Under the pieces are notes generated by a model. It made no database searches. It was not told where the DNA came from and was given only the letters and a program-made list of their open reading frames with translations. Source: an uncultured Alphaproteobacteria bacterium (GTDB taxonomy: Bacteria > Pseudomonadota > Alphaproteobacteria > Rhodobacterales > Rhodobacteraceae). From it: DNA of 64,000 bases. The stretch spans positions 1 to 64,000 of the forward strand of contig CACJUU010000006.1 in NCBI GenBank assembly GCA_902596605.1. Reading direction: 5' to 3'. Made by a program: the position numbers and the translations under genes. Shown piece by piece: positions 9,670-19,222 of this stretch (positions are counted from its first letter, which is position 1; every line of letters starts with the position of its first letter).

Positions 9670-10683
9670 ATGAAGAAACTATTTTTGGGAGTGCTCACAG
9701 CGTTGGCTTTGGCTGCTGGTGGCACCTTTGCTGGAACATTAGATGATGTGAAGGCACGCGGAAATTTATTATGTGGTGTATCCACGGGTGCACCTGGTTT
9801 TGCTACTGTCGATGATAGCGGAAAAGATGTTGGATTTGACGTGGACTATTGTCGAGCTCTGGCAGCTGCGATTTTTGGTGATCCAATGGCAGTGAAATTT
9901 GTCGGTTTGACCTCTGCAGTAAGATTTACAGCATTGGCAGCAGGAGAAGTTGACATACTTGCTAGAAACACAACATGGACATACAGCAGAGATACCGACC
10001 TGAAGCAGACATTTTTAGGTGTAAATTATTATGATGGTCAAGGCTTCATGGTTAAGAAGGAATTAGGTGTTAAGTCTACAACAGAATTAGACGGTGCGAC
10101 CGTATGTATTCAAGTTGGAACAACAACAGAACTTAACCTTGCCGACTACTTCAAGGAAAATGGTATGAGCTATGAGCCTGTGCCAACTGCTGATAATGCT
10201 GAATCTCAACAGCAGTATCTTGCTGGAGCGTGTGACACATACACAACTGATGCCTCCGCATTACACGGTACAAGAGTAAACCTTGAAAACCCTGATGACC
10301 ACCTCGTTCTGCCGGAAATCATTTCAAAAGAGCCACTTGGACCTCTTGTGAGACACGGTGATGATAATTGGGCTGACATAGGACGTTGGGTACTAAATGC
10401 GCTAGTTATTGCTGAAGAAAAAGGAATAACAAAGGCTAATATCGATAGTTGGAAAGATACTAAGGATGCCGAGATCCATAGACTTCTTGGAACCGGTGAT
10501 GATGATATTCTAGCTATGGTTGGACTTCCTAAGAACGCTATGTACAATGCGATTAAAGCTGGTGGAAACTATGGCGAAATCTTTGAAAATAATCTAGGTG
10601 CTACAAGTGGCATTAACATCGAAAGAGGTGTGAATGCGTCTTGGACAAAGGGTGGGATTCTTTATTCACCTCCATTTAGATGA
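9670..10683 (+). CDS. aapJ: General L-amino acid ABC transporter, periplasmic binding protein
   Basis: AapJ captures a broad range of L-amino acids in the periplasm for the AapQMP permease. A signal peptide is clear (MKKLFLGVLTALALAAGGTFA, cut near residue 21). The mature SBP family 3 domain starts with LDDVKARGNLLCGVSTG, contains GFDVDYCRALAAAIFG, and ends with NASWTKGGILYSPPFR, the AapJ-type C-terminus. Length 337 matches the family. The gene is separated from aapQ by a strong terminator, which would favour excess binding protein over permease. Confidence 0.95.
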   Translation: MKKLFLGVLTALALAAGGTFAGTLDDVKARGNLLCGVSTGAPGFATVDDSGKDVGFDVDYCRALAAAIFGDPMAVKFVGLTSAVRFTALAAGEVDILARNTTWTYSRDTDLKQTFLGVNYYDGQGFMVKKELGVKSTTELDGATVCIQVGTTTELNLADYFKENGMSYEPVPTADNAESQQQYLAGACDTYTTDASALHGTRVNLENPDDHLVLPEIISKEPLGPLVRHGDDNWADIGRWVLNALVIAEEKGITKANIDSWKDTKDAEIHRLLGTGDDDILAMVGLPKNAMYNAIKAGGNYGEIFENNLGATSGINIERGVNASWTKGGILYSPPFR

Positions 10684-10703
10684 TTTGAGAACCTATTTAA
10701 GAA

Positions 10704-10729
10704 GGGGGCGTCTTGGACGCCCCCTTTTT
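10704..10729 (+). terminator. Rho-independent terminator between aapJ and aapQ
   Basis: GGGGGCGTC (10704-10712) and GACGCCCCC (10716-10724) form a perfect 9-bp stem with a 3-base loop, followed by TTTTT. It lies 20 bases after the aapJ stop and 120 bases ahead of aapQ. Partial read-through would give the high binding-protein to permease ratio known for such transporters. Confidence 0.9.
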
Positions 10730-10848
10730 CTTTTACAAAAATAATTGAATTTTTACTAAACCTAGATGTTGCAGGTTTTATTAACTAATATTACCTCTGT
10801 AGATAAAATTCCTATAAACTATAGTCAGATGTAAATTATGGAACGAAT

Positions 10849-12066
10849 ATGAGCTCACCAACTCTTCCACCATCAGAAAGCTTTAAATTTAGTATGTTGC
10901 TAAGCGACACACGTTATAGAGGAATGTCGCTACAAGTAATCACGTTTATAATATTCATGGCTGTATTTTTCTGGCTAGTCGATAATACTATCAAAAACTT
11001 AGCCTTGCTTGATAAAGATGTGAGCTTTAATTTTCTATGGCTTAGAGCCGGATATGATATCAACCAACGACTAATACCTTACACTAGCGATAGTACACAC
11101 GGGATGGCAGCTTTAGTTGGCATTCTTAATACTCTGCTGGTTGCATTTGTAGGGTGCATAATTGCTACCGTTCTCGGGCTTTTTGTTGGTATTCTGCGCC
11201 TCTCAAAAAATTGGATTGTGGCAAAGCTTATGTCCGCCTACATAGAAGGTTTCAGAAATGTCCCGGTACTCCTTTGGATTGTGATGGTTTTTGCGTTGCT
11301 AACCGAATTCACCCCTGCACCAAGGGCTTTCAAAGGTGCTGAGCCTGAAGCTACGATGTTATTTTTCGAGAGTATAGCTATAACAAATCGAGGAACGTAT
11401 TTTCCAGCACCAGTTTTGGTAGAAGGAGCCTATTGGTTACTGCTGTGCTTTGGTCTTTCGATAGTTGCTTCTATCTATTTTATTCGATACGCAAACAAAC
11501 AGAAAAAAGATACTGGAAAAAGCTTACCTACATTTTGGATTAGTGTAGCAGTAATTATTTTTCCAACATTAATACTTTTTTTTGCAATGGGCCAGCCAGT
11601 ATCACTCGAGTATCCTTATCTCAAAGGATTTAATTTTAAAGACGGAATACACCTTCGAAACTCATTTCTTGCATTGACCTTAGCATTAGCCTTTTATACC
11701 TCTGCCTTTATAGCTGAGATAGTAAGAGCAGGCATCATGGCAGTTTCCAAAGGCCAAACGGAGGCAGCAGCATCTCTGGGTTTGAGACCTAACAAAATAA
11801 TGAGCCTTATAATCCTTCCGCAGGCTTTGAGGATTATTGTTCCTCCTCTTATCTCAAATTATCTAAATTTAACGAAAAATTCATCTCTTGCCATCGCCGT
11901 AGGATACATGGACGTTAGAGGAACACTGGGAGGAATTACTCTTAATCAGACTGGAAGAGAGTTGGAGTCAATGCTATTGCTCATGGGTTTTTATCTTGCA
12001 GTATCATTGTTGATCTCTTCGTTTATCAATTACTTTAATCGGTCTTTTCAAATAGTGGTACGATAA
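10849..12066 (+). CDS. aapQ: General L-amino acid ABC transporter, permease AapQ
   Basis: AapQ is one of two membrane subunits of the Aap importer. The 405-residue protein has about eight hydrophobic segments. The permease core is split by a long insert (about residues 160-260), as in this family. The EAA loop is GQTEAAASLGLRPNKIMSLIILPQALRII in approximate terms, near residue 305. The stop shares a base with the aapM start (TAATG), so translation is coupled. Confidence 0.95.
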   Translation: MSSPTLPPSESFKFSMLLSDTRYRGMSLQVITFIIFMAVFFWLVDNTIKNLALLDKDVSFNFLWLRAGYDINQRLIPYTSDSTHGMAALVGILNTLLVAFVGCIIATVLGLFVGILRLSKNWIVAKLMSAYIEGFRNVPVLLWIVMVFALLTEFTPAPRAFKGAEPEATMLFFESIAITNRGTYFPAPVLVEGAYWLLLCFGLSIVASIYFIRYANKQKKDTGKSLPTFWISVAVIIFPTLILFFAMGQPVSLEYPYLKGFNFKDGIHLRNSFLALTLALAFYTSAFIAEIVRAGIMAVSKGQTEAAASLGLRPNKIMSLIILPQALRIIVPPLISNYLNLTKNSSLAIAVGYMDVRGTLGGITLNQTGRELESMLLLMGFYLAVSLLISSFINYFNRSFQIVVR

Positions 12067-13346
12067 TGACTAATATAGCTTTTGTAAGAAAAAAAGAAAT
12101 ACCGCCATCAGCGCCCCCAATAACAGAGGTTGGGCTTATTGGATGGTTAAGACAAAATTTATTTTCATCATGGCTAAACTCGATACTCACAGTGTTGTCG
12201 GTATACTTTATAGTTATAATATTATGGGATTTCATACCTTGGGCTTATGGAGGACACTGGAATACTAAATCGCTAAGAGAATGTCTAGATTTAGACCCAG
12301 ATGTAGCGTGCTTTTCAGTACTTACGGCTAGATGGAAACAATTGCTTTTCGGACTGTATCCCGCTGAGGAGTATTGGAGGCCTACATTAACTTTTATCTT
12401 TTTGTTGCTTGCCATCGTTCCAATATTATTTCCAAAGTTTTTTCGTTTTTTTTGGTTTTCAATAATTTATCCCGGATTAGCTGTATGGCTACTGTGGGGG
12501 GGATCGTTTTGGTCAATTAGTATAGTATATATTGGTTTAACTTTAGGAGCGTTGTTTTTTCTGACTTTGATAAGACGGTATCTAAAAAATTATATGATAG
12601 CAGCCATCCTTGCTTTCTTATTTACTGCCGTATTTTTTCTCTTCATCTCCAATCCAGTGGTAGGTCTTCTTAACGTAATTTTGCCTATTACTCTTCCTTT
12701 CGTTGAGTCATTAAAGATGGGTGGATTTACCTTGTCTTTGATCGTAGGAGTTACAGGAATTGTTGCGTCTTTCCCTATTGGGATTTTATTAGCATTGGGT
12801 AGACAATCTAATTTACCAGTAATTAAGATGATTTGTGTAGGGTTTATTGAGTTTATACGGGGCGTACCCCTAATAACGTTGTTATTTGTTGCGTCCGTTC
12901 TACTAAACTACTTTTTACCTCCAGGAACCAACTTTGATATTGTGTTGAGAGTGGTGATTATGGTTACATTATTTTCTGCAGCTTATATGGCCGAGGTAAT
13001 TCGAGGCGGGCTAGCAGGATTACCATTAGGTCAACATGAAGCGTCAGCGTCTTTAGGGCTCACTTACTGGCAATCACAACGGCTTATAATTATGCCGCAG
13101 GCATTAAAAATATCTATTCCAGGTATTGTGAATACCTTTATTGGCTTGTTTAAAGATACAACTCTTGTATCCATAATAAGTTTAAGAGATCCGGTTGGGC
13201 TTGCGTCGACAATAAGAGCGGATCAAAAGTGGAATGGTATTTATTGGGAACTCTACGTTGCTATTGGATTGATGTTCTTTATTTTTTGTTGGGGTATGTC
13301 CCAGTACTCACAATATTTAGAAAGAAAATTAAAAACAGATAAATAG
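12066..13346 (+). CDS. aapM: General L-amino acid ABC transporter, permease AapM
   Basis: AapM pairs with AapQ to form the translocation path. The 426-residue protein has an N-terminal leader rich in prolines, several membrane segments and a C-terminal permease domain with the EAA loop [20 protein letters not shown] near residue 320. It overlaps aapQ by one base and is followed by aapP after a short gap. Confidence 0.95.
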   Translation: MTNIAFVRKKEIPPSAPPITEVGLIGWLRQNLFSSWLNSILTVLSVYFIVIILWDFIPWAYGGHWNTKSLRECLDLDPDVACFSVLTARWKQLLFGLYPAEEYWRPTLTFIFLLLAIVPILFPKFFRFFWFSIIYPGLAVWLLWGGSFWSISIVYIGLTLGALFFLTLIRRYLKNYMIAAILAFLFTAVFFLFISNPVVGLLNVILPITLPFVESLKMGGFTLSLIVGVTGIVASFPIGILLALGRQSNLPVIKMICVGFIEFIRGVPLITLLFVASVLLNYFLPPGTNFDIVLRVVIMVTLFSAAYMAEVIRGGLAGLPLGQHEASASLGLTYWQSQRLIIMPQALKISIPGIVNTFIGLFKDTTLVSIISLRDPVGLASTIRADQKWNGIYWELYVAIGLMFFIFCWGMSQYSQYLERKLKTDK

Positions 13347-13378
13347 AATTGTCTATTTGGGTTAGGAGTAAGATTGAT

Positions 13379-14143
13379 ATGGAAAAAACTAAGATAAACG
13401 TAACAGATGAAGTAGCTATCCACATATCTGATATGAACAAGTGGTTTGGTAACTTCCACGTACTTAGGGATATTAATCTTGAAGTGAGAAGAGGTGAGAG
13501 AATTGTTGTCTGTGGACCATCTGGATCTGGTAAATCAACACTGATAAGATGCATTAATAGACTTGAAGAGCATCAAAAGGGAAGTATAATCGTTGATGGT
13601 ATAGAGCTAACCACTGACCTAAAGAATATTGATAAGATCAGATCTGAAGTCGGTATGGTCTTCCAGCACTTTAATTTGTTCCCTCATTTGACAACTTTAG
13701 AAAATTGTACTCTAGCTCCTATGTGGGTTAGAGAAACTCCGGAAAAAGAAGCTACAGAGATCGCAATGGAAATGCTTGAAAAAGTGAAAATTCCTGAACA
13801 GGCTCATAAATACCCAGGTCAACTTTCTGGTGGACAACAACAAAGAGTAGCAATTGCAAGATCTCTATGTATGAAACCAAGAATAATGTTATTTGATGAA
13901 GTGACTTCCGCATTGGACCCTGAAATGATTAAAGAGGTACTGGATACTATGATTCAGCTAGCTGAAGAAGGTATGACAATGATTTGTGTTACTCATGAGA
14001 TGGGCTTTGCTAGACAGGTTGCGGATAGAGTTATATTCATGGACGACGGTCAGATTGTTGAGCAAAACGAACCCGAAGAGTTCTTCAAGAACCCAAAGTC
14101 TGATAGAACAAAGCTGTTTTTGAGTCAGATATTAGGTCATTGA
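13379..14143 (+). CDS. aapP: General L-amino acid ABC transporter, ATP-binding protein AapP
   Basis: AapP hydrolyses ATP to drive amino-acid import. Walker A (GPSGSGKST), the ABC signature [15 protein letters not shown], Walker B ([14 protein letters not shown]) and the switch histidine (CVTHEMGF) are all present. A TTG ten codons upstream is in frame, but the ATG at 13379 has AGGAG ten bases ahead and gives the usual 254 residues. The last gene of the aap operon; its stop nearly abuts the convergent Fe-S gene. Confidence 0.96.
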   Translation: MEKTKINVTDEVAIHISDMNKWFGNFHVLRDINLEVRRGERIVVCGPSGSGKSTLIRCINRLEEHQKGSIIVDGIELTTDLKNIDKIRSEVGMVFQHFNLFPHLTTLENCTLAPMWVRETPEKEATEIAMEMLEKVKIPEQAHKYPGQLSGGQQQRVAIARSLCMKPRIMLFDEVTSALDPEMIKEVLDTMIQLAEEGMTMICVTHEMGFARQVADRVIFMDDGQIVEQNEPEEFFKNPKSDRTKLFLSQILGH

Positions 14144-14144
14144 C

Positions 14145-14792
14145 CTAATCGCTCAGAAAAGCACGCATATGAAAATTTGATTGTTCCTTCAGTCTTAAAT
14201 TCTGACCAGAGGGGCAGGATCTTCTGACAAGGCAGCCGTTTCTACATTCTTGACCACTAGGTGTGTTCACATATTCCTTACATCGAATAACATCATAGCC
14301 GTCTTGGTTAAGTGCACTTACTGGACAAGCAGTGAGGCATGGTTTCTCGCATGGGGTGCAGATATCTTTCGAGTTATTTGGTGATTCAATATATTCATTT
14401 ATACCGAGTGCCCCTCGAAAAGAAATAAATAGGCCCTTCTCTTTATGGACTAAAAGGCGAACAGGAGATGATCCCATTGTCGAACATTTTTGTGCCCACG
14501 TAATGAATGGCTGAATGGGCTCTTCAAAAGGGAAAAATGATCTTGCATCAAATTTTATTGCAATTTCCTTTATGGTCTTTTTTGACCATCTATCGAGTGG
14601 GTTTTCTTTTTTGTTCTTGTATTCCCTACTTTTTTTAAATACGTACCAAAAATACGGCTCTTTTGGTCCTATTAGCAAAATGGTTTTCACTTTAGAGCAA
14701 ACATTATCAGACCCATCTGGGTTAAAATAGCCTACGATATCAAGGCTTTTCTTATCTAGCATTCTTTGAATTGACAGCAGGGTATCTGACAT
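14145..14792 (-). CDS. 4Fe-4S ferredoxin-like protein
   Basis: The 215-residue protein has a C-terminal iron-sulfur region: CTPCEKPCLTACPVSAL (CxxCxxxCxxxCP, about residues 143-159), then more cysteines in CKEY, QECRNGC and RRSCP. The N-terminal part has PEPYFWYVF-like and PLDRWSKK segments seen in a family of unnamed alphaproteobacterial ferredoxins. The reaction is unknown; it resembles the C-terminal Fe-S part of QueG-type proteins without their corrinoid domain. It starts 9 bases after argB and is probably co-transcribed with it. Confidence 0.7.
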   Translation of the reverse strand: MSDTLLSIQRMLDKKSLDIVGYFNPDGSDNVCSKVKTILLIGPKEPYFWYVFKKSREYKNKKENPLDRWSKKTIKEIAIKFDARSFFPFEEPIQPFITWAQKCSTMGSSPVRLLVHKEKGLFISFRGALGINEYIESPNNSKDICTPCEKPCLTACPVSALNQDGYDVIRCKEYVNTPSGQECRNGCLVRRSCPSGQNLRLKEQSNFHMRAFLSD

Positions 14793-14801
14793 TCCTAAAG
14801 A

Positions 14802-15668
14802 CTAGTCAAAAGTTTTTTTAAACAGAGTACCTACACCGTGGCTAGTAAAGAGCTCAAGAAGACAGGCATGATCAACTCTCCCATCGATTATAACGGATGC
14901 CCTAACACCCTCTTCAATAGCTTTTATCGACGTATTAACTTTGGGGATCATTCCCGAGTTAATAATTCCTGAGTCTATTAAATTTTTTGCCTCTTCTATA
15001 GTCAATTGATTAATTAATTGATCTTCGCTATCTTTTACACCGACCACATCCGTTAGCAGTAGGAGACGATCAGCTAAAAGACTTGAGGCTATAGCGCCCG
15101 CTGCTGTATCACCATTAATATTAAATGTTTCGCCCTTTATTCCAAAACCGATGGGGGCAATAACGGGGATAAAGTCACTCTTTATAAAATTCTGGACTAT
15201 ATCAGTATCAACTTTTTTTATCTTCCCAACAAATCCAAGTTTGGGATTATCTTGCTCACATTCAATCATATTCGCATCTTTTCCGGATAGTCCAACACCT
15301 TTCCCACCTTGGCTATTGATTGCATTAACTATAGATTTGTTAACATTGCCAGATAGCACCATTTCAACAACTTCCATAGTTTTACCATCTGTTATCCTCT
15401 TTCCCTCAGCAAATTCGCTTTCAATTTTTAAATCTGATAATACCTTATTAATCATAGGGCCACCGCCATGTACTATCACTGGGTTGACGCCACATTGCTT
15501 TATCAAAACAATATCTCGCGCAAAATTTTCCATTGAGGGTTTGCTCGTCATGGCATGACCACCAAGCTTAATAACTATTGTCGAGTCCTCATATCTCTGG
15601 ATGTATGGTAGCGCTTCGGCCAGCGTGGCTGCCGTTTGCTTAAAATTATTTTCTATTTTACTGTTCAT
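14802..15668 (-). CDS. argB: Acetylglutamate kinase
   Basis: ArgB phosphorylates N-acetylglutamate, the second step of arginine synthesis. The amino-acid kinase fold is shown by VIKLGGHAM (phosphate-binding, about residue 34), VIVHGGGPMIN, the NINGDTAAGAIA segment and the C-terminal GMIPKVN. Length 288 is normal. It lies in the leftward rpmH-to-argB block, as in many alphaproteobacteria. Confidence 0.96.
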   Translation of the reverse strand: MNSKIENNFKQTAATLAEALPYIQRYEDSTIVIKLGGHAMTSKPSMENFARDIVLIKQCGVNPVIVHGGGPMINKVLSDLKIESEFAEGKRITDGKTMEVVEMVLSGNVNKSIVNAINSQGGKGVGLSGKDANMIECEQDNPKLGFVGKIKKVDTDIVQNFIKSDFIPVIAPIGFGIKGETFNINGDTAAGAIASSLLADRLLLLTDVVGVKDSEDQLINQLTIEEAKNLIDSGIINSGMIPKVNTSIKAIEEGVRASVIIDGRVDHACLLELFTSHGVGTLFKKTFD

Positions 15669-15701
15669 AGAAAAACCTAATGCAATTATAATGCTGATTT
15701 G

Positions 15702-16319
15702 TCAATTATTTTGATTTAAACCTAAAATTGAGAACATTACGTCTCGAATTTCACTAATACCGCTTTTTTTTATCGCTGATGTAATTAAAAATTCTGGATT
15801 GCAGGCAGGATGCTCTTCTATTTTGCTATTTATTTCGTCTAGAAGTTTCGGCAACTCAGTTTTCTTAACCTTATCTATTTTGGTAAGTATTATTTGATAA
15901 TTCACAGCATAGGTATCCAAAAAGGAGAAAAATTCTCTATCATTATCTTTTAGCCCGTGTCTTGCATCGACAAGAGTAAATACCCTCTTAAGTGAACGTC
16001 TTTCCGCGATATATGACTTTATAAGAGTCTGCCAATCTGATCTTTTATCTTTTGATGCTTTTGCGTAACCATACCCTGGGAGGTCAACGATATAGCTTTT
16101 TTCTCCCAATGAGAAAAAATTTAACTCTTGAGTTCGGCCTGGTGTCTTGGAAGTCCTTGCCAGGTTTCTTCTTTCAAATAGGGCATTAATTAGTGAGGAT
16201 TTTCCAACATTGGATCGGCCTATGAAGCATACTTCCGCTTCTCTATCTGGAGGTAAACCATCAATCCCAGCCACTCCTTTCAAAAAAGAGATTTCATTTA
16301 ATAAAGGTGATTTTGTAAT
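15702..16319 (-). CDS. engB: Ribosome-biogenesis GTPase EngB (YihA)
   Basis: EngB is an essential GTPase in large-subunit maturation. G1 (GRSNVGKSSL), G2-G3 (TSKTPGRTQ, DLPGYG), G4 (LTKIDK) and G5 (ITSA) are all readable. The usual start is unclear. The first ATG/GTG/TTG candidate is TTG at 16283, which cuts into the conserved N-terminus and has no ribosome-binding site. An ATT at 16319 in the same frame has AAGGAG at 16326-16331 six bases ahead, just after the yidC stop, and gives 205 residues, the family length. ATT is therefore preferred. Confidence 0.9.
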   Translation of the reverse strand: MTKSPLLNEISFLKGVAGIDGLPPDREAEVCFIGRSNVGKSSLINALFERRNLARTSKTPGRTQELNFFSLGEKSYIVDLPGYGYAKASKDKRSDWQTLIKSYIAERRSLKRVFTLVDARHGLKDNDREFFSFLDTYAVNYQIILTKIDKVKKTELPKLLDEINSKIEEHPACNPEFLITSAIKKSGISEIRDVMFSILGLNQNN

Positions 16320-16333
16320 CTATGACTCCTTTA

Positions 16334-18133
16334 TTAGTTTTCTTTAGAGGCCCCTTCCTTTTTAAAGGAGCTCAGAATATTTCCAAAAATATCTGGTTTC
16401 ACACCTTGTGATGCCATAATAAAATATTGTTGTGCAAACGTGATGATATTATTTGCGACCCAATATATGACAAGGCCACTGGAGAACTGCCCAAGAAGGA
16501 ACATGAAAATCCAGGGCATCCATGCAAAAATCATTTGCTGTGTTTTATCAGTTGGCGCCGGATTAAGCTTCTGTTGCAACCACATCGTTATACCCATAAG
16601 TATCGGGTAGACCCCAATAGAAAAAATAACAAGAAAACTTTCTGGACCAGGGGGCGAGAATGGCAGCAAGCCAAATAAGTTTAATATAGAGCTGGGATCA
16701 GGAGCCGATAGGTCGGTGATCCATCCTATGAACGGAGCATGCCTTACTTCAATGGTAACAAAAAGGACTTTGTATAATGAGAAGAATATCGGAATTTGCA
16801 AAAGTATAGGTAAACAACCGGCAGCAGGATTCACTTTTTCTTTCTTATACAAAGCCATCATCCCTTGCTGTAATTTCATTCGATCATCGCCGGCACTCTT
16901 TTTTATTTTTTCCATCTCTGGTTGCAGTTGCTTTAACTTCGACATTGAAACGTACGATTTATAAGCAAGTGGCAGTAATACTGTTTTTACAACCAATGTA
17001 AGAAGAATTATTGCCCATCCCATATTCCCAACAAGCTTATTACAATAATCAAGTAAGGAAAAAATTGGTTTAGTTAAAAAGAAAAACCATCCCCAGTCAA
17101 CCGTGTCTATAAAGTCAGTAAAATCGGCCTCCTTCTGATAGGTTTTTATCGTATCGACTTCTTTTGCACCTGCGAATAGGTAGGTCTTTATTTCTGTTGA
17201 CTGGCCTGACCCGACGCTCTGCAGAGGGTGGCGAATATCGGCTTGGTAAATATCATTTGCTTCATTATATTTGCTAGCCATTTTAAATTTACTTTGTGGT
17301 TCGCCAACGAGTGTGGACATCCAATACTTATCGGTAAAACCAATCCAGCCATTTTCTGTAATCTCGTAGATTTCAAGATTGGCACGCTCTCTATCGTCAT
17401 ACTTCTGATCTGTTATATCGTCATATGATAACTCAACGAGTTCGCCATCATCATATCCCACGATCCCTTCATGAAGAATGTAAAAGCCAATAGTTTCAGG
17501 GGCGCTATGACGGGCTAGTATTCCATAAGCTGCCAAATCAATGGTTGCGTTTGATTGATTAAATACGCGCTGCTTTATAGTGAAAAGAAAATCTTCATCA
17601 ATGGAGATTTCTCTTTCAAATATGACGCCCTTGGGGCTCGTCCATTGCAACGTTATAGGTGTACCGGGTGTAAGCGTTTTACCTTTTGCGAGGTTCCAGA
17701 CAGTGTTCGGATTAGGTACATTTTCTCTGTCTCGCGATGACCATCCATAAACAGCATAATAGTTTTCATTTTTATACTGAAAAAGCTCAATGTTTTTTGA
17801 GTTCTCTTCCTGCGTCTCAAAATAATCCAAGAGTTTAAGGTTATCAATTTTACCACCCTTTAAAGATAATGAACCTGATAGTCGTGATGTTTCTATTGGT
17901 ACTCGCGGTGCGTCTGCAGATGTATCTATTTTTTGTTGGCTTTGATTGGTATCAACTTGCACTGGAGTGCTAAGACCGGTACCTGTTTGGTTATCTTCTT
18001 GTGTAACTTGTTCTGTTGTTTGTTCAGGACTCACTTCCTCTATTGGCTCTGGTGGAAACATGAGCATCCAACCAAGCAGAACTAAAAAACTTAGTGACGT
18101 TGCCAATAAAAGGTTCTTATTCTGATCATCCAT
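16334..18133 (-). CDS. yidC: Membrane protein insertase YidC
   Basis: YidC inserts and folds inner-membrane proteins with or without Sec. The 599-residue protein has an N-terminal membrane anchor, a linker rich in Gln and Thr, the large periplasmic domain (about residues 70-350) and five C-terminal membrane helices. The Oxa1 core starts at WGWFFFLTKPIFSLLDY and includes the ALYKKEKVNPAAGCLPILLQ segment. It ends with a charged tail. It lies between yidD and engB in the conserved block. Confidence 0.97.
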   Translation of the reverse strand: MDDQNKNLLLATSLSFLVLLGWMLMFPPEPIEEVSPEQTTEQVTQEDNQTGTGLSTPVQVDTNQSQQKIDTSADAPRVPIETSRLSGSLSLKGGKIDNLKLLDYFETQEENSKNIELFQYKNENYYAVYGWSSRDRENVPNPNTVWNLAKGKTLTPGTPITLQWTSPKGVIFEREISIDEDFLFTIKQRVFNQSNATIDLAAYGILARHSAPETIGFYILHEGIVGYDDGELVELSYDDITDQKYDDRERANLEIYEITENGWIGFTDKYWMSTLVGEPQSKFKMASKYNEANDIYQADIRHPLQSVGSGQSTEIKTYLFAGAKEVDTIKTYQKEADFTDFIDTVDWGWFFFLTKPIFSLLDYCNKLVGNMGWAIILLTLVVKTVLLPLAYKSYVSMSKLKQLQPEMEKIKKSAGDDRMKLQQGMMALYKKEKVNPAAGCLPILLQIPIFFSLYKVLFVTIEVRHAPFIGWITDLSAPDPSSILNLFGLLPFSPPGPESFLVIFSIGVYPILMGITMWLQQKLNPAPTDKTQQMIFAWMPWIFMFLLGQFSSGLVIYWVANNIITFAQQYFIMASQGVKPDIFGNILSSFKKEGASKEN

Positions 18134-18199
18134 CTGCTCTGCCTTCTCTTATATAATCTGCGACTAATATATGGTTACTAATGACTTAATTCAATCGAT

Positions 18200-18445
18200 T
18201 TATCGAGTAATGTCTTTTGATTGTTTCTTGTTCGGTACAGGATCATAACCGGAGTATCGGCTAAATGGATGACATCTTAGTATTCGCTTTATAGACAAAT
18301 AGGATCCATAGAAAATCCCGTGGGTTTTTAAGGCTGTTAAGGCGTATTCAGAGCATGTTGGCTCAAAGCGACAATTCTTTCCAGTTAATGGGCTAATGAA
18401 AAGACGATATATGTGAATAGGAAAGGAAATAATTTTTATAAGCAT
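18200..18445 (-). CDS. yidD: Membrane protein insertion efficiency factor YidD
   Basis: YidD is a small peripheral protein that aids YidC-dependent insertion. The 81-residue protein has the invariant [11 protein letters not shown] motif, the [15 protein letters not shown] segment and the GYDPVP ending, all family signatures. Its ATG directly follows the rnpA stop codon with no spacer, so the genes are coupled. Confidence 0.95.
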   Translation of the reverse strand: MLIKIISFPIHIYRLFISPLTGKNCRFEPTCSEYALTALKTHGIFYGSYLSIKRILRCHPFSRYSGYDPVPNKKQSKDITR

Positions 18446-18808
18446 CTATTTACCTTTCTCCTGGCCATATATCTTCTTTATTCCGTTCTCTATATCACTA
18501 CAAAGATCAGTAAATTTTACTTTGATCGTAGTATCCTTTCGGGCAATGAAAATATAGTTGGTTTTTTTTATACCGATTTCCTTAAGTACAATTTTTCCTG
18601 CCTCTCTTAATCGTCGTTTTGCTCTGTTTCGTTTGACAGCATTCCCAACTTTTTTCGAACATGTAATACCCATCATTACGGATTCATCTGTCTCTACTAC
18701 TTCATCGGTTCGAATGTAGCTTTGAATTACCACTGATGGCATAGCAGCGTAAGGTGCGTTATTACCTTTAAGAAAATCTCGGCGCTTCTTGATTGTCTGG
18801 ATATCCAT
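18446..18808 (-). CDS. rnpA: Ribonuclease P protein component
   Basis: RnpA is the protein cofactor of the RNase P ribozyme, which matures tRNA 5' ends. The signature GNAVKRNRAKRRLREA (about residues 57-72) is intact, and the N-terminal IKKRRDFLKG is typical. Length 120. It lies between rpmH and yidD in the usual order. Confidence 0.95.
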   Translation of the reverse strand: MDIQTIKKRRDFLKGNNAPYAAMPSVVIQSYIRTDEVVETDESVMMGITCSKKVGNAVKRNRAKRRLREAGKIVLKEIGIKKTNYIFIARKDTTIKVKFTDLCSDIENGIKKIYGQEKGK

Positions 18809-18843
18809 AAGTACTCCCTGCAGTCGTCAAGACTACTAGAATA

Positions 18844-18978
18844 TTATGCGGATAACGTCTTTCTACCGCGTGCGCGTCGTCGGTTAAGTATCTTTCTGCC
18901 AGCACTCGTTGCTGAACGCAAACGAAAGCCGTGGCGACGTTTTCTAACTCGGTTACTGGGTTGATATGTTCTTTTCAT
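18844..18978 (-). CDS. rpmH: 50S ribosomal protein L34
   Basis: A 44-codon gene. Translation gives [18 protein letters not shown], then [20 protein letters not shown] and RKTLSA, a typical L34. It starts the leftward block rpmH-rnpA-yidD-yidC-engB-argB, the order known from many bacteria, with alphaproteobacterial engB and argB at its end. GAAGGGA upstream of the ATG serves as ribosome-binding site. Confidence 0.97.
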   Translation of the reverse strand: MKRTYQPSNRVRKRRHGFRLRSATSAGRKILNRRRARGRKTLSA

Positions 18979-19002
18979 TACACAAATCCCTTCAAGCTTT
19001 AT

Positions 19003-19031
19003 TGATTAATGGAAACGGGCTTTATTGTCAA
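19003..19031 (-). promoter_or_regulatory. Candidate promoter for the rpmH block
   Basis: On the minus strand TTGACA (19031-19026) is followed after 17 bases by TAATCA (19008-19003), a perfect -35 with a weaker -10. The rpmH ATG begins at 18978. The gap also has to hold the divergent promoter for tRNA-Arg. Consensus match by eye only. Confidence 0.35.
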
Positions 19032-19117
19032 TTAGCTATTTATAATAATTGAACCATTAATATATAAGAGAAATTGTATTTACAATTCGGTAACTCCTCA
19101 GTAAATTCGCAATAATT

Positions 19118-19194
19118 GCACCGGTAGCTCAGCTGGATAGAGTACCTGACTACGAATCAGGGGGTCGGGGGTTCGAATCCTCCCCGGTGCGCCA
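19118..19194 (+). tRNA. tRNA-Arg (anticodon ACG)
   Basis: A 77-base cloverleaf. The acceptor stem GCACCGG pairs with CCGGTGC, the D arm has AGCTCAGCTGGATAGAG, the anticodon arm CCTGA-CTACGAA-TCAGG carries ACG, and the T arm includes GGTTCGAATCC-type sequence. The terminal CCA is encoded (19192-19194). The first anticodon base would be edited to inosine by TadA to read CGU, CGC and CGA. Confidence 0.97.
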
Positions 19195-19222
19195 CAAAAA
19201 ACTATTTATTTCAAATAAATTT

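Noticed and set aside
15151-15558. Plus-strand frame opposite argB
   Set aside because: Antisense shadow of argB with no supporting signal.
19187-19222. In-frame Met for uup inside the tRNA-Arg gene
   Set aside because: It overlaps the tRNA 3' end; the ATG at 19223 gives the family N-terminus.
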